Notes: generated by a model not told the origin, from the sequence alone. A stretch of DNA of 64,000 nucleotides from Amycolatopsis sp. NBRC 101858 (GCF_030269325.1 NZ_BSTD01000003.1:372001-436000); one strand, 5' to 3'; numbered from the stretch's first letter, positions 34,895 through 43,835 are shown. Translations and numbers: made by a program.

Positions 34895-35315
34895 ACCGCG
34901 TGACGATCACGTGGTCCTTCGCCGGGCCGCGGACCGCCCACTCCTGCCGCCAGCGCCGCGCGTCGAGCACCCGGTAGCTCCCGCGGTAGAGGTCGTCGCG
35001 GCAGGGGTGGTCGGTGTCCCAGCGCCCGGCGCGCAGGTCGACGGCGTGGAAGAAGCCGCCGTGGTCGAAGTGCACGTCCGCGCGCCCGGGCGCGGTGGGC
35101 CGGTAGTGCAGCGTGCGGGTCACCGGTCCGGTATACGTGCCGAGCCGCATTTCGCCGGCCTCGCGGTAGACGAGGACACCGTCCTCCTCGGTGAAGGTGG
35201 CGGTGCCGGTCACCTTCACCGCCGGATCCCCGCCGGCCGTGCGGATTTCGCGGTCGAGCCACCACTCGCCGCCGAAATGCGCGGCGAGATCGGGCACCGG
35301 GAAGCACTCGTCCAT
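34878..35315 (-). CDS. DUF6314 family protein
   Basis: The 145-residue protein has the pattern of DUF6314: PDLAAHFGGEWWLDREI at the start, then TGTATFTEEDGVLVYRE, FDHGGFFHAVDLRAGRW, and YRVLDARRWRQEWAVRGPAK with the late KDHVIVTRF. It is a lipocalin-like small soluble domain of unknown role. ATG 35315 is used. It is convergent with the SDR, overlapping by 17 bp, and divergent from recQ. Confidence 0.75.
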   Translation of the reverse strand: MDECFPVPDLAAHFGGEWWLDREIRTAGGDPAVKVTGTATFTEEDGVLVYREAGEMRLGTYTGPVTRTLHYRPTAPGRADVHFDHGGFFHAVDLRAGRWDTDHPCRDDLYRGSYRVLDARRWRQEWAVRGPAKDHVIVTRFTRSG

Positions 35316-35399
35316 CACGACCAGTGTGCACCCGCCGGATCCCGCCGCGCCGGAGAGGGCGGCCGGAAGTTGTCGGACCCCCGCTCTAGACTCGGCCGG

Positions 35400-37235
35400 G
35401 TGGCAGAGACCGAGTTCGCGACCGTGTCCGACGCGCTGGAGACCCTCCGGCGCGTGTTCGGCTACGACGCCTTCCGCGGTGACCAGGCGGCGATCGTCGA
35501 GCACGTGATCGCGGGTGGTGACGCGCTCGTGCTGATGCCCACCGGTGGCGGGAAGTCGTTGTGCTACCAGATTCCCGCGCTGGTGCGGCCCGGTGTGGGC
35601 GTGGTGGTGTCCCCGCTGATCGCGCTGATGCAGGACCAGGTCGACGCGTTGCGCAACGCCGGCGTCCGCGCGGGTTTCCTCAACTCCACGCAGGACTACG
35701 CGGCCCGGCAGGAGGTCGAGTCGGCGTTCCTGTCCGGCGAGCTCGACCTGCTCTACCTGGCCCCGGAACGCCTTTCGGTCGAATCCACCGTGCGGCTGCT
35801 CGACCGCGGGAAGATTTCGCTGTTCGCGATCGACGAGGCGCACTGCGTCGCCCAGTGGGGCCACGACTTCCGGCCCGACTACCTCCAGCTCTCCGCGCTG
35901 CACGAACGCTGGCCGGACGTGCCGCGGATCGCCCTGACCGCGACGGCCACCGAAGCCACGCACAAGGAGATCGCGGCCCGGCTGAACCTCGACGAGGCCC
36001 GCCACTTCGTCGCGAGCTTCGACCGGCCGAACATCCAGTACCGGATCGTCGGCAAGAACTCGCCGCAGCGGCAGCTGCTGGAGCTGCTGCGCACCGAGCA
36101 CCAGGGGGACGCGGGGATCGTCTACTGCCTGTCCCGGAACTCGGTGGAGAAGACCGCGGAGTTCCTGGTGCAGAACGGGATCCCGGCGGTGCCGTACCAC
36201 GCGGGCCTCGACGCGCGCACCCGCGCGAAGCACCAGTCCCGGTTCCTGCGCGAGGACGGCCTGATCGTGGTCGCGACGATCGCGTTCGGCATGGGGATCG
36301 ACAAACCGGACGTCCGGTTCGTCGCACACCTCGACCTGCCGAAGTCCGTCGAGGGCTACTACCAGGAGACCGGCCGGGCGGGGCGCGACGGCCTGCCGTC
36401 GACGGCCTGGCTCGCGTACGGGCTGCAGGACGTCGTGCAGCAGCGCAAGATGATCGACACGTCCGAGGGCGACGACGCGCACCGTCGCCGGCTGGGCGCG
36501 CACCTGAACGCGATGCTCGCGCTGTGCGAGACGGTGGAATGCCGCCGCGTGCAGATCCTCGACTACTTCGGGCAGAAGGCCGAGCCCTGCGGCAACTGCG
36601 ACACGTGCCTGAGCCCGCCGGAGAAGTTCGACGGCACGATCCCGGCGCAGAAGCTGCTGTCGACGATCGTGCGGCTGCGCAACGAGCGGCGGCAGAAGTT
36701 CGGCGCCGGCCAGGTGGTCGACATCCTGCTCGGCAAGTCCACGCCGAAGGTCACGCAGTTCCAGCACGACACGCTCAAGACGTTCGGCATCGGCACCGAG
36801 CTGCGCGAGCCGGAGTGGCGCGCGGTGGTGCGGCAGCTGCTGGCCCAGGGCCTGCTCGCGGTCGAAGGCGACTACGGCTCGCTGGTGCTCACCGAGGCCA
36901 GCGCCGAAGTGCTGGGCGGTGACCGCGAGGTGATGCTGCGCCGCGAGCCCGAGCGCGCGGCGGCCGCGAAGGTCCGTGGCACCCGCAAGGCCGCCCCCGC
37001 GGCGGACTTGCCCGCGGAGGCGGCCCCGTTGTTCGAGCGCCTGCGTGCCTGGCGGGCCGGCGTCGCGAAGGAACAGGGTGTCCCTGCGTACGTGATCTTC
37101 CACGACGCGACCCTGCGCCAGATCGCCACGCAACGGCCGTCTTCACTGGCCGACCTGGGCACGGTCAGCGGTGTCGGCGAGAACAAGCTCGCCAAGTACG
37201 GCGAGGGCGTCCTCGAGGTCCTGACCGCCGAGTGA
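35400..37235 (+). CDS. recQ: ATP-dependent DNA helicase RecQ
   Basis: The 611-residue protein has Walker A MPTGGGKS, DEAH box FAIDEAHCVAQWGHDFRPDY, helicase C motifs (QETGRAGRDG), and an RQC zinc motif ECRRVQILDYFGQKAEPCGNCDTC with four Cys. A C-terminal HRDC domain ends GENKLAKYGEGVLEVL. Domain order and length match RecQ. The GTG start follows a GC-rich gap. It unwinds recombination and repair intermediates. Confidence 0.95.
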   Translation: MAETEFATVSDALETLRRVFGYDAFRGDQAAIVEHVIAGGDALVLMPTGGGKSLCYQIPALVRPGVGVVVSPLIALMQDQVDALRNAGVRAGFLNSTQDYAARQEVESAFLSGELDLLYLAPERLSVESTVRLLDRGKISLFAIDEAHCVAQWGHDFRPDYLQLSALHERWPDVPRIALTATATEATHKEIAARLNLDEARHFVASFDRPNIQYRIVGKNSPQRQLLELLRTEHQGDAGIVYCLSRNSVEKTAEFLVQNGIPAVPYHAGLDARTRAKHQSRFLREDGLIVVATIAFGMGIDKPDVRFVAHLDLPKSVEGYYQETGRAGRDGLPSTAWLAYGLQDVVQQRKMIDTSEGDDAHRRRLGAHLNAMLALCETVECRRVQILDYFGQKAEPCGNCDTCLSPPEKFDGTIPAQKLLSTIVRLRNERRQKFGAGQVVDILLGKSTPKVTQFQHDTLKTFGIGTELREPEWRAVVRQLLAQGLLAVEGDYGSLVLTEASAEVLGGDREVMLRREPERAAAAKVRGTRKAAPAADLPAEAAPLFERLRAWRAGVAKEQGVPAYVIFHDATLRQIATQRPSSLADLGTVSGVGENKLAKYGEGVLEVLTAE

Positions 37236-37236
37236 C

Positions 37237-37464
37237 CTAGCGGGTGGCCGGCCCCGGCCCCGGGTGCCCGTCCGGCCCGGTCACGGAGTTGACCTTGCGG
37301 ACCGCGCCGGCGATCTGCTCGTGGTACTTGCCCTTGGTCTTGTCGTCGACGAACTTGGCCGCCTTGCCGACGGCCCCGTTCACCTTTTCGGGGTTCTTCT
37401 TGGCGTACGCGCGGGCGGCGCCGGCCGCGCCGGCCAGCACGGTGAGCTTGCGCAGGAAAGCCAT
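37237..37464 (-). CDS. MT0933/Rv0909-type antitoxin-like small protein
   Basis: The 75-residue protein is Lys/Ala-rich with the family pattern AAKFVDDKTKGKYHEQIAGAVRKV. In Mycobacterium Rv0909 is proposed as antitoxin to the neighbouring Rv0910. Here no such toxin gene is adjacent, so it may be an orphan or have a different role. Codons and ATG are clear; the stop is one base from recQ's stop on the other strand. Confidence 0.7.
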   Translation of the reverse strand: MAFLRKLTVLAGAAGAARAYAKKNPEKVNGAVGKAAKFVDDKTKGKYHEQIAGAVRKVNSVTGPDGHPGPGPATR

Positions 37465-37613
37465 GGTCGTCTCCCTCGTCGGTGTGCGGTCATCCTGACA
37501 ACGCGGACGAACCACCCGGAGGTTCCCCGTGTGACGAGGGCCAAACCTGCCACCGCGGCGCCGCGGCGGAAAATCGGGCGCGCACCTGGGCGGGCGCACC
37601 TAGGCTCACGATC

Positions 37614-38585
37614 ATGCGCGACCTCGCCGCCCTGCCGAAAGCCCACCTCCACGTCCACCTGGAGAGCACGATCCGGCCGGGCACGCTCCGTGAGCTCGGC
37701 GAGGCGAATGGCGTGGACGTCCCGGGTGAGCCCCCGGTCTTCGACGGCTTCCGCGCCTTCGCCGACTACAACGCGCTCGTCCGGGCGTGCCTCCAGCGTC
37801 CGGAGGACTTCGAGCGGATCGCCCGCGAGTACTGCGAAGACGAAACAGCCCAGGGCACGCGCTACGCCGAAGTCACGTTCACCGCGGCGTCGCACGGGGA
37901 ACGCCTGGGCGACCTCGAAATGCCGCTCACGTCCGTCCTCAAAGGACTTTCCGGGAGCGCGCTCGAATGGCGCTTGGTGCTCGACCACTCGCGGCGCCGC
38001 TCGGTCGAGCGCGCCGAACGCACCCTCGACCTCGCGGTGAAGCACGACGAAGTCTTCGCGATCGGCATGGCCGGCGAGGAAAACCACTCCCTGAAGCCTT
38101 TCGCAGCCGTCTTCGAGCGGGCCCGCGCGGCCGGCATCCACCTGCTGCACCACACCGGCGAGGACGCCGGCCCGGACAGCATCCGCGAAGCCCTCGACGT
38201 CGGCCGGACCGAACGGCTGGGCCACGGCATCCGCGTCCTCGAAGACCCCGCACTGGTCGCCGAGGTCCGCGAACGGGGTCTGGCGCTGGAGGTCTGCCCG
38301 TCGTCGAACGTGACGCTGGGGCTGGTTCCGTCGCTGCCCGAGCACCCGCTCCCCCGGCTCCTCGACGCGGGGCTAACGGTCACGCTCAACACCGACGTCC
38401 CGTCGGTCACCGGCGCGAACCTGGCGGCGGAGTACGCCCGCGTCCGGGATGCCTTCGGCTACGACGATGCGGCGATGGCGGACTTCGCGCGGGCGAGCGT
38501 CACCGCGTCCTTCGCACCCGACGTGACGAAGGAGGCGATGCTGCGCGGCATCGACGCGTGGCTCACACCGGCAGCAGGCGGGTGA
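37614..38585 (+). CDS. Adenosine deaminase family protein with altered DD motif
   Basis: The 323-residue protein has zinc motif HLHVHLES, catalytic-type HHTGEDAGPDSIREALD with Glu, RLGHGI, and CPSSNVTLG. The family zinc Asp is present (LNTD, Asp261), but the next residue, Asp in characterised adenosine deaminases where it contacts the purine ring, is Val262. Purine deamination is likely, but the substrate may differ. Its 3' end overlaps the VWA gene by 23 bp. Confidence 0.87.
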   Translation: MRDLAALPKAHLHVHLESTIRPGTLRELGEANGVDVPGEPPVFDGFRAFADYNALVRACLQRPEDFERIAREYCEDETAQGTRYAEVTFTAASHGERLGDLEMPLTSVLKGLSGSALEWRLVLDHSRRRSVERAERTLDLAVKHDEVFAIGMAGEENHSLKPFAAVFERARAAGIHLLHHTGEDAGPDSIREALDVGRTERLGHGIRVLEDPALVAEVRERGLALEVCPSSNVTLGLVPSLPEHPLPRLLDAGLTVTLNTDVPSVTGANLAAEYARVRDAFGYDDAAMADFARASVTASFAPDVTKEAMLRGIDAWLTPAAGG

Positions 38586-39930
38586 CCAGCGTGCCGAGCT
38601 GGTGCACCGTCCGGCACTCGTGCATCTCGACGACGTCGGCGTACTCCAGCGCGGCCGAGTCGCCGGTCGACCACAGGGACCGGCGCTCCGGGTTCAGCCA
38701 GTAGACGTGCCGGGCGCGGGCCTTGATCTCGCGGACCGCGTCGAGGTTCGGGTCGCCGCCGTTGGTGCGGGCGTCGCCGAGGATCAGCACCGACGTCCGC
38801 GGGCCGACCGCGTCGAGCCAGTTCGCCGTGAACTGGCGCAGCGAGCCGCCGTAGTCGCTGTGGCCGTCCCAGCGCACCAGCGCCGCCTCGGACAGCATCC
38901 GCGCGCCGAGGTGCTCGGGGTCGGCCGCGCCGCTGGTGACCAGGTGGGTGACCTCGTCCGCGCTGTCGACGAACGCGAACACGCGGATCTTGCTGAACTG
39001 GTCGCGCAGGGCCTGGACCAGCAGCATGGTGAAGTTCGCGAACCCCGCCACCGAGCCGGAAAGGTCGCACAGCAGCACGATCTCGGGCCGGCCGGGGCGC
39101 CGGTGGCGGTAGGCCGGGCGCAGCGGCACCCCGCCGGTCGACAGCGACCGCCGCAGCGTGCGGCGCAGGTCGATCTGCCCGCGCGTGGTGCGCTTGCGGC
39201 GGGCGGCGAGGCGCGTCGCGAGCTTGCGCGAGAGCGGCTGGATCGTCCGGCGCAGCTCGGCGAGCTGGTTCCGGCTGGCGATGAGGAAGTCGACGCGGTC
39301 GGGCGCGGGCGCGATGGCGTGCTTGGCCACGCGCTCACGGCCCCGGACCTCGGCCGCGCGCCGGCGGGCCTCGGTGCGGACCTGCCCGCGGAAGCCTTCG
39401 ACGCGGCGGCGGATCTCGTCGCGGTCGAGCCGGTCGGTGAACTCGCCGCGGGCGCCGCCGCCGCGCACCGCGGCCAGCACCCGCGCGATCAGCGTCTGCG
39501 GCTGGAGCCGCTCCAGGGTCTGGTGGGCCGAGAACCCGCCGCCCGGACCGGACGCCGAGCCGTACTGGCCGAGCATGTCCACCGCGAGCCCGGCGAGCTG
39601 GGCCAATGCCTGCTGGTCGCCGTCGGCGAGCGCGGCGGCGAGCTCTTCGCGCAGCTCTTCCAGGGTCGACGGCTGGTCCTCGCGGGCCCGCTCGGGCGCG
39701 CCGATCCCGGCCGGGAAGTACAGGTCGAACGCGGCGTCGAACACCGCGCGCTGCCCGCCGCGCCGGACCAGCGCCGCGGCCAGCCCTTCGCGGACCAGCT
39801 CGCGGTCGTCGAACCCGAGGACTTCGAGCGCGGCCGCGGCGTCGACCGTCTCGGCGGGGCCGGCCGGGATGCCCTGGGCCCGCAGGGCCCGGACGAACGA
39901 CGCGAGCCGGTCCGGCACGCCGCCGGTCAC
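38563..39930 (-). CDS. VWA-domain (CoxE-like) protein
   Basis: The 455-residue protein has a von Willebrand A domain at the C-terminus with the MIDAS motif DLSGSVAGFA and TSVLILGDARTNGGD. The N-terminal half is Arg-rich. In MoxR systems such a protein works with the AAA ATPase to insert or remodel metal cofactors or assemble complexes. Its start ATG overlaps the ATPase stop by 4 bp, so the two are coupled. The target is unknown. Confidence 0.88.
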   Translation of the reverse strand: MTGGVPDRLASFVRALRAQGIPAGPAETVDAAAALEVLGFDDRELVREGLAAALVRRGGQRAVFDAAFDLYFPAGIGAPERAREDQPSTLEELREELAAALADGDQQALAQLAGLAVDMLGQYGSASGPGGGFSAHQTLERLQPQTLIARVLAAVRGGGARGEFTDRLDRDEIRRRVEGFRGQVRTEARRRAAEVRGRERVAKHAIAPAPDRVDFLIASRNQLAELRRTIQPLSRKLATRLAARRKRTTRGQIDLRRTLRRSLSTGGVPLRPAYRHRRPGRPEIVLLCDLSGSVAGFANFTMLLVQALRDQFSKIRVFAFVDSADEVTHLVTSGAADPEHLGARMLSEAALVRWDGHSDYGGSLRQFTANWLDAVGPRTSVLILGDARTNGGDPNLDAVREIKARARHVYWLNPERRSLWSTGDSAALEYADVVEMHECRTVHQLGTLVTRLLPV

Positions 39931-40808
39931 GACGCGTCCAGGACCTGTTCGAGCTTCAGGCCGGCGCCGGCCTTGGCGATGTCGTCCTGGTGCTTGAGGA
40001 CGACGCCGAGGCTTTCGAGGACTACCTGCTCGTCCAGCGTCGACGCGCCGAGCGCGAGCAGCGTGCGTGCCCAGTCGATGGTCTCCGCGACCGAGGGCAG
40101 CTTCCGCAGGTCCATCGCGCGCAGGGCGGCGATCACCCGGACGACGGAATCCGCGAGCGCGGCGTCGATGCCCGGGACCTTGAGCCGGACGATGTCGCGT
40201 TCGAGCTCCTCATCCGGGAAGTCGATGTGCAGGAACAGGCACCGGCGGCGCAGCGCTTCGGACAGCTCACGCGTCGCGTTGGAGGTCAGGACGGCGAACG
40301 GCGCGCGCGTCGCGGTGATGGTGCCCAGCTCCGGCACGGTCACCTGGAAGTCGCCGAGGACCTCCAGCAGCAGGCCCTCGACCTCCATGTCGGCCTTGTC
40401 GGTCTCGTCGATGAGCAGCACGGTCGGCTCGTCCGAGGAGATCGCGGTGAGCAGCGGGCGGCGCAGCAGGAACTCCTCGCCGAAGATGTCGGTGCGGGCG
40501 TCTTCCCACGTCTCGTCGCGGCCGGCGGTGATCCGCAGCAGCTGCTTCGCGTGGTTCCACTCGTACAGCGCGCGGGCCTCGTCGATGCCCTCGTAGCACT
40601 GGAGGCGCACCAGCCGCGAGCCGCTGACCTGGGCGACGGCCTTGGCGAGCTCGGTCTTGCCGACGCCGGCGGGACCCTCGACCAGCAGCGGCTTGCCGAG
40701 CCGGTCGGCCAGGAACACCGTGGTCGCCACCGCCGTCGAGGCCAGGTAGCCGGCTTCGGCCAGCTTCGCCGACACGTCGTCGACGGAGGTGAAGAATCCC
40801 GTGCCCAC
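39927..40808 (-). CDS. MoxR-type AAA ATPase
   Basis: The 293-residue protein has Walker A EGPAGVGKTEL, Walker B LLIDETDKAD, and the late sensor region TSNATRELSEALRRR, as in the MoxR family. It is the first gene of a two-gene MoxR-VWA operon. GTG 40808 is chosen with AGGAGG six bases upstream; the preceding GTG at 40811 is too close to it. It remodels a partner complex together with the VWA protein. Confidence 0.9.
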   Translation of the reverse strand: MGTGFFTSVDDVSAKLAEAGYLASTAVATTVFLADRLGKPLLVEGPAGVGKTELAKAVAQVSGSRLVRLQCYEGIDEARALYEWNHAKQLLRITAGRDETWEDARTDIFGEEFLLRRPLLTAISSDEPTVLLIDETDKADMEVEGLLLEVLGDFQVTVPELGTITATRAPFAVLTSNATRELSEALRRRCLFLHIDFPDEELERDIVRLKVPGIDAALADSVVRVIAALRAMDLRKLPSVAETIDWARTLLALGASTLDEQVVLESLGVVLKHQDDIAKAGAGLKLEQVLDAS

Positions 40809-40871
40809 CACGTGCCTCCTAAGCGGTCGCTCACCAGGAGCGTACCCGACCGGACGGCTAGCATCGGCCGC

Positions 40872-41900
40872 GTGACCTACGTTGCGGCTTCCGGCCGATA
40901 CGAATCGATCCCCTACCGGCGCTGCGGGCGGTCCGGGCTCAAGCTGCCCGCGATCTCGCTCGGGCTGTGGCACAACTTCGGCCACGACAAGCCCCTGCAG
41001 ACCCAGCGCGACATCACCCGCCGCGCCTTCGACCTCGGCATCACGCACTTCGACCTCGCCAACAACTACGGCCCGCCGTACGGCTCGGCGGAGGAGAACT
41101 TCGGGCGGCTGCTGGCCACCGACTTCAAGCCGTACCGCGACGAGCTGGTGATCTCCACCAAGGCGGGCTACGACATGTGGCCCGGCCCGTACGGCGAGTG
41201 GGGCTCCCGCAAGTACCTGCTGTCGTCGCTGGACCAGTCGCTGGGCCGCATGGGCCTGGACTACGTCGACATCTTCTACTCCCACCGGTTCGACCCCGAG
41301 ACGCCGCTGGAGGAGACGGTCGGGGCGCTCGACTCCGCCGTCCGCGCCGGGAAAGCGCTTTACGTCGGGATTTCGTCGTACAACTCGGAGCGGACCGCCG
41401 AGGCGGCCAGGCTGCTGCGCGAGCTCGGCACGCCGCTGCTGATCCACCAGCCGTCGTACTCGATGCTGAACCGCTGGATCGAGGAGGACGGGCTGCTCGA
41501 CGCCCTCGACGAGGCGGGCGCGGGCTGCATCGCGTTCTCGCCGCTGGCGCAGGGGCTGCTGACGGACAAGTACCTGACCGGCGTCCCCGCGGATTCGCGG
41601 GCGGCGCAGGGCAAGTCCCTCGACCCGGACACGCTCGACGACGACCGCCTCGGCCGGGTCCGCGCGCTCAACGAGATCGCCGGGCGCCGCGGGCAGTCGC
41701 TGGCGCAGCTCGCGCTCGCGTGGGCGTTGCGTGACCACCGCGTCACGTCGGTGCTGATCGGTGCCAGCAGCGTCAAGCAGCTCGAGGACAACGTCGGCGC
41801 GCTGGGCAACCTCGACTTCAGCTCGGAGGAGCTGACCGAGATCGACGGCCACGCCACCGACGCGGGCATCAACCTCTGGAAGCGGTCCTCGGACGGCTGA
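40872..41900 (+). CDS. Aldo/keto reductase (YghZ/MgrA-like)
   Basis: The 342-residue TIM-barrel protein has the AKR tetrad: DLANNYGPPYGSAEENFG with catalytic Tyr, STKAGYDMW, SHRF and a late IGASSVKQLEDNV cofactor loop. Its closest named relatives are L-glyceraldehyde 3-phosphate reductases. It uses NADPH to reduce aldehydes. GTG 40872 is the start. It ends with a clear hairpin-plus-T terminator. Confidence 0.92.
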   Translation: MTYVAASGRYESIPYRRCGRSGLKLPAISLGLWHNFGHDKPLQTQRDITRRAFDLGITHFDLANNYGPPYGSAEENFGRLLATDFKPYRDELVISTKAGYDMWPGPYGEWGSRKYLLSSLDQSLGRMGLDYVDIFYSHRFDPETPLEETVGALDSAVRAGKALYVGISSYNSERTAEAARLLRELGTPLLIHQPSYSMLNRWIEEDGLLDALDEAGAGCIAFSPLAQGLLTDKYLTGVPADSRAAQGKSLDPDTLDDDRLGRVRALNEIAGRRGQSLAQLALAWALRDHRVTSVLIGASSVKQLEDNVGALGNLDFSSEELTEIDGHATDAGINLWKRSSDG

Positions 41901-41909
41901 CGGCTGACG

Positions 41910-41941
41910 ACGGCGGGGCGCGCACTGCGTCCCGCCGTTTT
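41910..41941 (+). terminator. Rho-independent terminator of the aldo/keto reductase gene
   Basis: Arms 41910-41921 and 41927-41938 pair over 12 bp (one G-T) around a GCACT loop, and the right arm runs into TTTT. This is the most classical intrinsic terminator in the window. Confidence 0.88.
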
Positions 41942-41953
41942 CCGGCTCGACGT

Positions 41954-41983
41954 TTGACCAGATTTCGCATTTGGTCATATGAT
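41954..41983 (+). promoter_or_regulatory. TetR operator within a -35/-10 promoter
   Basis: TGACCA (41955-41960) and TGGTCA (41972-41977) form a perfect inverted repeat. The left arm overlaps -35 TTGACC (41954-41959), and the right arm adjoins a -10 TATGAT (41978-41983) at 18-bp spacing. A TetR dimer here would block RNA polymerase. The expected start of transcription is at or next to the ATG at 41990. Confidence 0.82.
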
Positions 41984-41989
41984 GGCGTC

Positions 41990-42655
41990 ATGCCTCCTGC
42001 CGAAGACCGCGCCGAGCGGGCCGAGCGCATCCTCGACGCGGCCGCCGAGCTGCTGCTGCGCGTGGGCTACCGGCGCACGACCATCGAGGACGTCGCCGAG
42101 CGCGCGGACGTCGGCAAGGGGACCGTCTACCTGCACTGGAAGAACCGCGAGGAGCTGTTCCTCGCGGTTCTGCTGCGGGAGTCCGTGCGCAGCATCGAGG
42201 ACCTCGTCCGGGCGGTCGAAGCGGACCCGCTCGCCGCGCGGCTGTCGCGGCTGACCGAGGTCCAGTACACGAACGTGCTGGGGCGCCCGCTGCTGCGCGC
42301 GGGGTACGCCGACGACGCCGGCACGCTCGGGAAGCTCCTGCCGAAGCTGCACGCCAAACTCGACCCGCGCCACGACGAGGCGTTCGTCGAGTACCTCGAA
42401 CTGCTGGCGGGCAACGACTTGCTGCGCACCGACCGGCCGGCCCGGGAGCTCGCCGTCGCCTACCAGGCGGTGCTGCACGGCTTCCTCGTCGGCGTTCCGC
42501 CGGCGGAGCCCGCGCTGATCGCCGACACCGTCGCGCACGCCTTCGAGCCGGTCGCCGTCTCGACGATGCGGCTGCGCGAAGTGGCGCCGCGGGTCGTCGC
42601 GCTGTTCACCGAATCCGTCGCGCTCGACCGGAAGCAGCTCGAGCGCGCGTACTGA
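41990..42655 (+). CDS. TetR family transcriptional repressor
   Basis: The 221-residue protein has an N-terminal TetR helix-turn-helix (ILDAAAELLLRVGYRRTTIE, VAERADVGKGTVYLHWKNREELF) and a helical ligand domain. ATG 41990 is chosen: it fits the promoter, which implies a leaderless mRNA, while an upstream in-frame ATG at 41954 would begin inside the operator. It heads an operon with an LLM oxidoreductase and a cREC protein and probably autoregulates. Confidence 0.9.
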   Translation: MPPAEDRAERAERILDAAAELLLRVGYRRTTIEDVAERADVGKGTVYLHWKNREELFLAVLLRESVRSIEDLVRAVEADPLAARLSRLTEVQYTNVLGRPLLRAGYADDAGTLGKLLPKLHAKLDPRHDEAFVEYLELLAGNDLLRTDRPARELAVAYQAVLHGFLVGVPPAEPALIADTVAHAFEPVAVSTMRLREVAPRVVALFTESVALDRKQLERAY

Positions 42656-42671
42656 ATATCTGGGAGGACAC

Positions 42672-43541
42672 ATGCGCACGGGGATCCTGATCGACGAGCT
42701 CGGCGTCGGCTTCGACGGCATGACCACACAAGCACGCGAAGCGGCGAAGCTCGGCTACGGCACGCTGTGGCTCGCGCAGCGCGGCGGCTGGGACGCGCTC
42801 ACGGCGTTGCCCGCACTCGGCGCCGCGGCGCCCGGCGCCGAGCTGGGCACGTGCGTGGTGCCGACGTACCCGCGGCACCCGATCACGATGGCGGCGCAGG
42901 CGCTGACCGTCCAGGCCGCGACCGGCGCGCCGGTGCACCTCGGCGTCGGGCTGAGCCACCGGTACATCGTCGAGCGGGAGTTCGGGTACTCCTACGACCG
43001 GCCGCTGCGGCACCTGCGCGAGTACCTCGAAGCGCTGAACCCGTTGCTGCGCGGGGAAAAGGCGGACGTCCACGGCGAGACGCTCACCGCGGCGGGCGGC
43101 TTGACCACGCCGGGCGCGTCCCGGCCGGCGGTCCTGGTGGGCTCGGTCAGCCCGGGGTCGACGCGCCTGGCGGGCGAGCTGGCCGACGGCGTGATCACGA
43201 CCTGGGCGGGCCCGCGCGCGATCGGCGAGTTCGTGGTGCCGACGCTCGGTCCCGGCCGGCGGGTCGTCTCGGGCCGGCTGATCTGCGTGACGTCCGAAGT
43301 GGACGAACGCCGCGCGTGGGTGGAAGAGAACTACGGCGCGGCGGCGCAGGTCCCGGCGTACCGGTCCATTTTGGACCGCGACGGCTACGCGCGCGCCTCC
43401 GACAGCGCGATCGTGGGCGACGAGGAGACCGTGCGCGACAAGGTGAAATCCCTGGAGGATGCGGGCGCGACCGAGCTGCTGGTGATGCCGTTCGGCTCGG
43501 TGGCGGAGCAGGCCCGAACGCGCGAACTGCTGGCGGCATGA
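42672..43541 (+). CDS. LLM-class F420-dependent oxidoreductase
   Basis: The 289-residue TIM-barrel protein matches the luciferase-like monooxygenase/F420 family: GYGTLWLAQRGG, HLGVGLSHRYIVEREFGYSYDRPLRHLREY, and AVLVGSVSPGSTRLAGELADG. In actinobacteria this family often uses F420. GGGAGGAC lies upstream of the ATG, 16 bp after the TetR stop. Its ATGA overlaps the next gene by 4 bp. Internal GTCCATTTTGGAC palindrome at 43364-43376. Confidence 0.88.
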   Translation: MRTGILIDELGVGFDGMTTQAREAAKLGYGTLWLAQRGGWDALTALPALGAAAPGAELGTCVVPTYPRHPITMAAQALTVQAATGAPVHLGVGLSHRYIVEREFGYSYDRPLRHLREYLEALNPLLRGEKADVHGETLTAAGGLTTPGASRPAVLVGSVSPGSTRLAGELADGVITTWAGPRAIGEFVVPTLGPGRRVVSGRLICVTSEVDERRAWVEENYGAAAQVPAYRSILDRDGYARASDSAIVGDEETVRDKVKSLEDAGATELLVMPFGSVAEQARTRELLAA

Positions 43542-43813
43542 GCGGGCTCTGGGTCGACGACTTGCGGCCGGCGCCGCCGGGCTGGACGTGGGCGAAGTCG
43601 AGCGAGGAGGCGATCGCGCTGCTCAGGGACGGCGAGTTCACGGCAATCTCGCTGGACCACGACCTCGGCGGCGACGACACGACCCGCCCGGTCGTGCTGT
43701 GGCTGTGCGAGAACGACCGCTGGCCGCCGGAGGTCGGAGTGCACACGGCGAACCCGGTGGGCCGCGAGTGGCTCACCGGCATGGCGCGGCGGTACGGACC
43801 CGGGGTCCGCTGA
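43538..43813 (+). CDS. cREC (cyclic-phosphate processing receiver-like) domain protein
   Basis: The 91-residue protein has WVDDLRPAPPGW, AISLDHDLGGDD and VGVHTANPVGREWL, the pattern of the cREC family related to receiver domains. That family has been proposed to act on cyclic phosphate ends of RNA, but the link here is only by motif. It is the last gene of the TetR/LLM operon and overlaps the LLM stop by 4 bp. Confidence 0.75.
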   Translation: MSGLWVDDLRPAPPGWTWAKSSEEAIALLRDGEFTAISLDHDLGGDDTTRPVVLWLCENDRWPPEVGVHTANPVGREWLTGMARRYGPGVR

Positions 43814-43835
43814 CCGGCACCGCCGACTCCGCCGG

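Noticed and set aside
38602..40596. Long plus-strand open frame over the VWA/MoxR genes
   Set aside because: It is antisense to the well-supported MoxR and VWA genes and shows no domain of its own.
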